A stretch of DNA of 64,000 nucleotides, from the NCBI GenBank assembly GCA_030583605.1, contig CP129466.1, positions 1,495,001 to 1,559,000 of the forward strand, read 5' to 3'. Both the position numbers and the translations under genes were made by a program. The DNA comes from Gammaproteobacteria bacterium. Lineage in GTDB: Bacteria > Pseudomonadota > Gammaproteobacteria > Steroidobacterales > GCA-2729495. Shown here one piece after another: positions 62,072 through 64,000 of the stretch (the first letter of the stretch is position 1; each line of letters starts with the position of its first letter). The notes below the pieces were generated by a model. The model did no database searches, had not been told where the DNA came from, and was given only the letters and a program-made list of their open reading frames with translations.

Positions 62072-63268
62072 TCAGTTCGCCTGCGCGGGGTGCGGCAGGA
62101 TGGGTCGGGTGGCGCCCTGCTGGAGCGTTTCGAGTTCCTGCTCGTAGACCCGGGTCAGCTCCTCGATCACTACCCGGGGCATTGGCTCGCCTTCCTCGGC
62201 GTGGGTGATTGTCTGGTAGCTTTCTTCGTACAGCTCCCAGTACTTCAGCTTGTTGGTGCTGGCGAGCAGCGGCGAGCGTTTCAGGCCGCGATCGAAGCGG
62301 CTGCGCAGCTCGTCCGGGTCGAGCCTTTCGGCGAAGTCGCGCACGGCATGGATCATTGCCTTCAGGAGCGCGTTCTGGTGGTTTCTCACGTCATCGAATG
62401 CGGAGCGCACCGCCTGGTCGGGTGGCAGGTAGGACTCGCCCGGCTCGCCGAGCAGGTAGCGGAGCGCGTCCTGGACGTTGGCGGAGAACTTCAGCGGGTT
62501 GTTGCGGTTCGCCCGTATGATGGTTTGTGAGAGGCGCAACGCGTCTTTCATGCGGGCGCGGTTCTGCAGCAGTTCGGCAAGGCCCGTCAGCAGTTCGCGG
62601 GTCAGCCGGCCGGCAGTCTGCAGGACTTCGTCCGGGTTCGAGCCGCGCAGGTCCGAGGGCTTCAGGCCGGCGGCCTTGCAGAAGGTTTCGAGTGCCTGTG
62701 CGCTGTTGGCCTGCGGCGGTGCTGCCGCCGGGGCCGGCTTCGCCGGCGCCGGCACGGCCACCGGCTTGCGCGCCGCGCTGCTCGCGTCCGCATCGGCCGG
62801 CTTGAGATGGCGCTCGAGGGCGTTGTAGTCGAAGGCCCGCAGCTTGCTTTCATCGACCAGTTTCAGCTCGACGGACTCATCCACGGGCACGAGCTGGGCG
62901 CGCACCACGGAGTCCCGCATGCCGTCATCGGCCGGCTGTTCGCTGGCTGCATCGAGTTCGACGGTGACTTCATATTCGCCAAGGCGCAGGCGGTCGCCGT
63001 TGAACAGGCGCTGCGGATGGCCGCGGCCGACGGCGGTATCCGCTCCGTTCACGTACACGCCATTGCGACTCGTATCGACCAGGTAGTAGGCCCCCGCCTG
63101 GTAGTCGATGAGGGCGTGGCGGCTGGAGATGAAGCGCTTGTCGTCAGGCAATACCCAGTCGTTGTCTGCGGCACGGCCGATCGTGCCGCCGCAGGCACGA
63201 AACTCGCGCAGACCGCCGTTTTCCAGCTGGTCCTTCTGGTGACTGATGATGCGAAGGCGCAAAGCCAT
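62072..63268 (-). CDS. tagH: TagH-like FHA-domain protein (type VI secretion associated)
   Basis: 398 residues from the ATG at 63266-63268. The N-terminal FHA domain shows all key positions: GR (31-32), SSRH (48-51) and NG (69-70). An Ala/Pro-rich linker (about 180-215) leads to the C-terminal VI_FHA/TagH domain with LRLSQTIIRANRNNPLKFS and YLPPDQAVRSAFDDV. Such proteins bind phosphothreonine and control type VI secretion. No other T6SS gene is in the window, so it is isolated here. Confidence 0.85.
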   Translation of the reverse strand: MALRLRIISHQKDQLENGGLREFRACGGTIGRAADNDWVLPDDKRFISSRHALIDYQAGAYYLVDTSRNGVYVNGADTAVGRGHPQRLFNGDRLRLGEYEVTVELDAASEQPADDGMRDSVVRAQLVPVDESVELKLVDESKLRAFDYNALERHLKPADADASSAARKPVAVPAPAKPAPAAAPPQANSAQALETFCKAAGLKPSDLRGSNPDEVLQTAGRLTRELLTGLAELLQNRARMKDALRLSQTIIRANRNNPLKFSANVQDALRYLLGEPGESYLPPDQAVRSAFDDVRNHQNALLKAMIHAVRDFAERLDPDELRSRFDRGLKRSPLLASTNKLKYWELYEESYQTITHAEEGEPMPRVVIEELTRVYEQELETLQQGATRPILPHPAQAN

Positions 63269-63418
63269 GTCGAGATTTCCTGCGCCCGTGCGCCGGGTCA
63301 CCCACCGTGGTGGGGGAAACGACGGCCGGGAAACCGATTTCCGCCGCGCCATCATGGCGGTCTGCGGCGGTGCTCGCAGTAGTCTGGTTCACAGTTTGTC
63401 GAGTCCGGGCAGCGGGTC

Positions 63419-63445
63419 TTGGCCGCAGGTTTGCTGCGCTATAAT
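63419..63445 (+). promoter_or_regulatory. Likely promoter of the DUF1820 gene
   Basis: TTGGCC (63419-63424) and a perfect TATAAT (63440-63445) are 15 bp apart. The coding start is at 63510. Confidence 0.5.
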
Positions 63446-63509
63446 GCGCGCCCGGTCCGACGATGATGCACGGCTGCCCCGGACTGCCACAGGTTCACGC
63501 ACCCCCGCA

Positions 63510-63851
63510 ATGTCGGCCCGACGACTTTACAAAATCTCATTTCTGAGTCAGGGCAAGGTCTACGAGATCTACGCCCGCTCGGTGGCCCAGGGCAGCCTGT
63601 TCGGCTTCATCGAGGTCGAAAAGCTGGTGTTCGGAGAACGCAGCAGCGTGGTGCTCGACCCCTCCGAGGAGCGCATCAAGTCGGAGTTCCAGGGCGTGCG
63701 CCGCACCTATCTGCCGATGCACGCCGTGCTGCGGATCGATGAGGTCGAAAAAGAGGGCGTCTGCAAGATCAGCAAGGCGGAAGGCGGCAACGTGGCGCAG
63801 TTTCCCATGCCGGTATTCGCTCCCGGCAGTCGCAATGACGGCGGCGAGTGA
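63510..63851 (+). CDS. DUF1820 family protein
   Basis: 113 residues from the ATG at 63510; a longer reading begins inside the tagH region. It has RRLYKISFLSQGKVYEIYAR, GSLFGFIEVEKLVFGE, and KSEFQGVRRTYLPMHAVLRIDEVEKEG, the whole-length DUF1820 pattern common in gammaproteobacteria. Function unknown. purL starts 30 nt downstream, so they may be co-transcribed. Confidence 0.92.
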   Translation: MSARRLYKISFLSQGKVYEIYARSVAQGSLFGFIEVEKLVFGERSSVVLDPSEERIKSEFQGVRRTYLPMHAVLRIDEVEKEGVCKISKAEGGNVAQFPMPVFAPGSRNDGGE

Positions 63852-63881
63852 GGCTCGCGGCCGGCCGCCGCCATACTGACG

Positions 63882-64000
63882 ATGCTTGAGATTGCCGGAT
63901 CACCGGCCCTGACCGCATCGCGGCTCGCGCGACTGCTGAAGGCCATCCACGCGACGCACCCGCACATCCGCTCGGTCGAGGCACGCTTCATTCACTATCT
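63882..64000 (+). CDS. purL: Phosphoribosylformylglycinamidine synthase, N-terminal part (cut by edge)
   Basis: 39 residues visible, starting MLEIAGSPALTASRLARLL with VEARFIHYL near the edge. This matches the start of large gammaproteobacterial PurL, the glutamine-dependent fourth step of purine synthesis. The rest is outside the window. mltF and tadA upstream agree with the usual neighbourhood. Confidence 0.85.
   Translation, partial: MLEIAGSPALTASRLARLLKAIHATHPHIRSVEARFIHY

Overview
The window comes from a GC-rich proteobacterium, most likely a gammaproteobacterium. Signs of this are a purL start at the right edge, a TadA/MltF pair beside it, a DUF1820 gene, and several secreted proteins with the VPVPA-type (PEP-CTERM-like) sorting tail. 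Species cannot be named from the sequence alone.

Positions 1-20764 hold the transfer region of an integrative conjugative element (ICE) or large conjugative plasmid. On the minus strand lies an almost complete F-type type IV secretion operon in F-plasmid order: lytic transglycosylase, traA, L, E, K, B, dsbC-like, V, C, trbI, S26 peptidase, traW, U, trbC, two traN-like genes, a small periplasmic gene, traF, traH, traG (cut by the left edge). Genes are tightly coupled, many by 4-nt ATGA overlaps. Divergently, on the plus strand, are a short MobH-type TraI-like gene, the traD coupling ATPase and a DUF4400 membrane gene.

Positions 20886-37528 are a cargo and defence block. It has (i) a ubiquitin-like conjugation operon (Ubl, E1-like ThiF protein with an E2-like front half, DUF6527) headed by an XRE regulator and an ImmA/IrrE metallopeptidase, with a shared 16-bp operator; (ii) an AbiE-like antitoxin/nucleotidyltransferase pair; (iii) a WYL regulator and a complete Wadjet jetABCD operon; (iv) a divergent pair of an unknown protein and a 778-residue protein ending in a PD-(D/E)XK nuclease fold. 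An IS1380-family element (37623-39287, CTAG target duplication) follows, then a non-coding stretch (39292-39860) rich in short repeats that may be the element's end.

Positions 39.9-55.4 kb are patchy accessory chromosome: CBS protein, AraC regulator with a DsrE/diiron pair, four sorting-tail exported proteins (one broken by an amber codon), a purC tail fragment, tandem DUF1254 lipoproteins (one frameshifted), a TonB receptor fragment, IS3 remnants, a 2-oxoglutarate oxygenase pair, and a Rieske oxygenase.

Positions 55.4-64 kb are mostly housekeeping: tadA, mltF, tRNA-Ser(CGA) with a higBA module and integrase-type repeats just downstream, feoAB with a small membrane partner, a lone tagH-like FHA gene, a DUF1820 gene and the start of purL.
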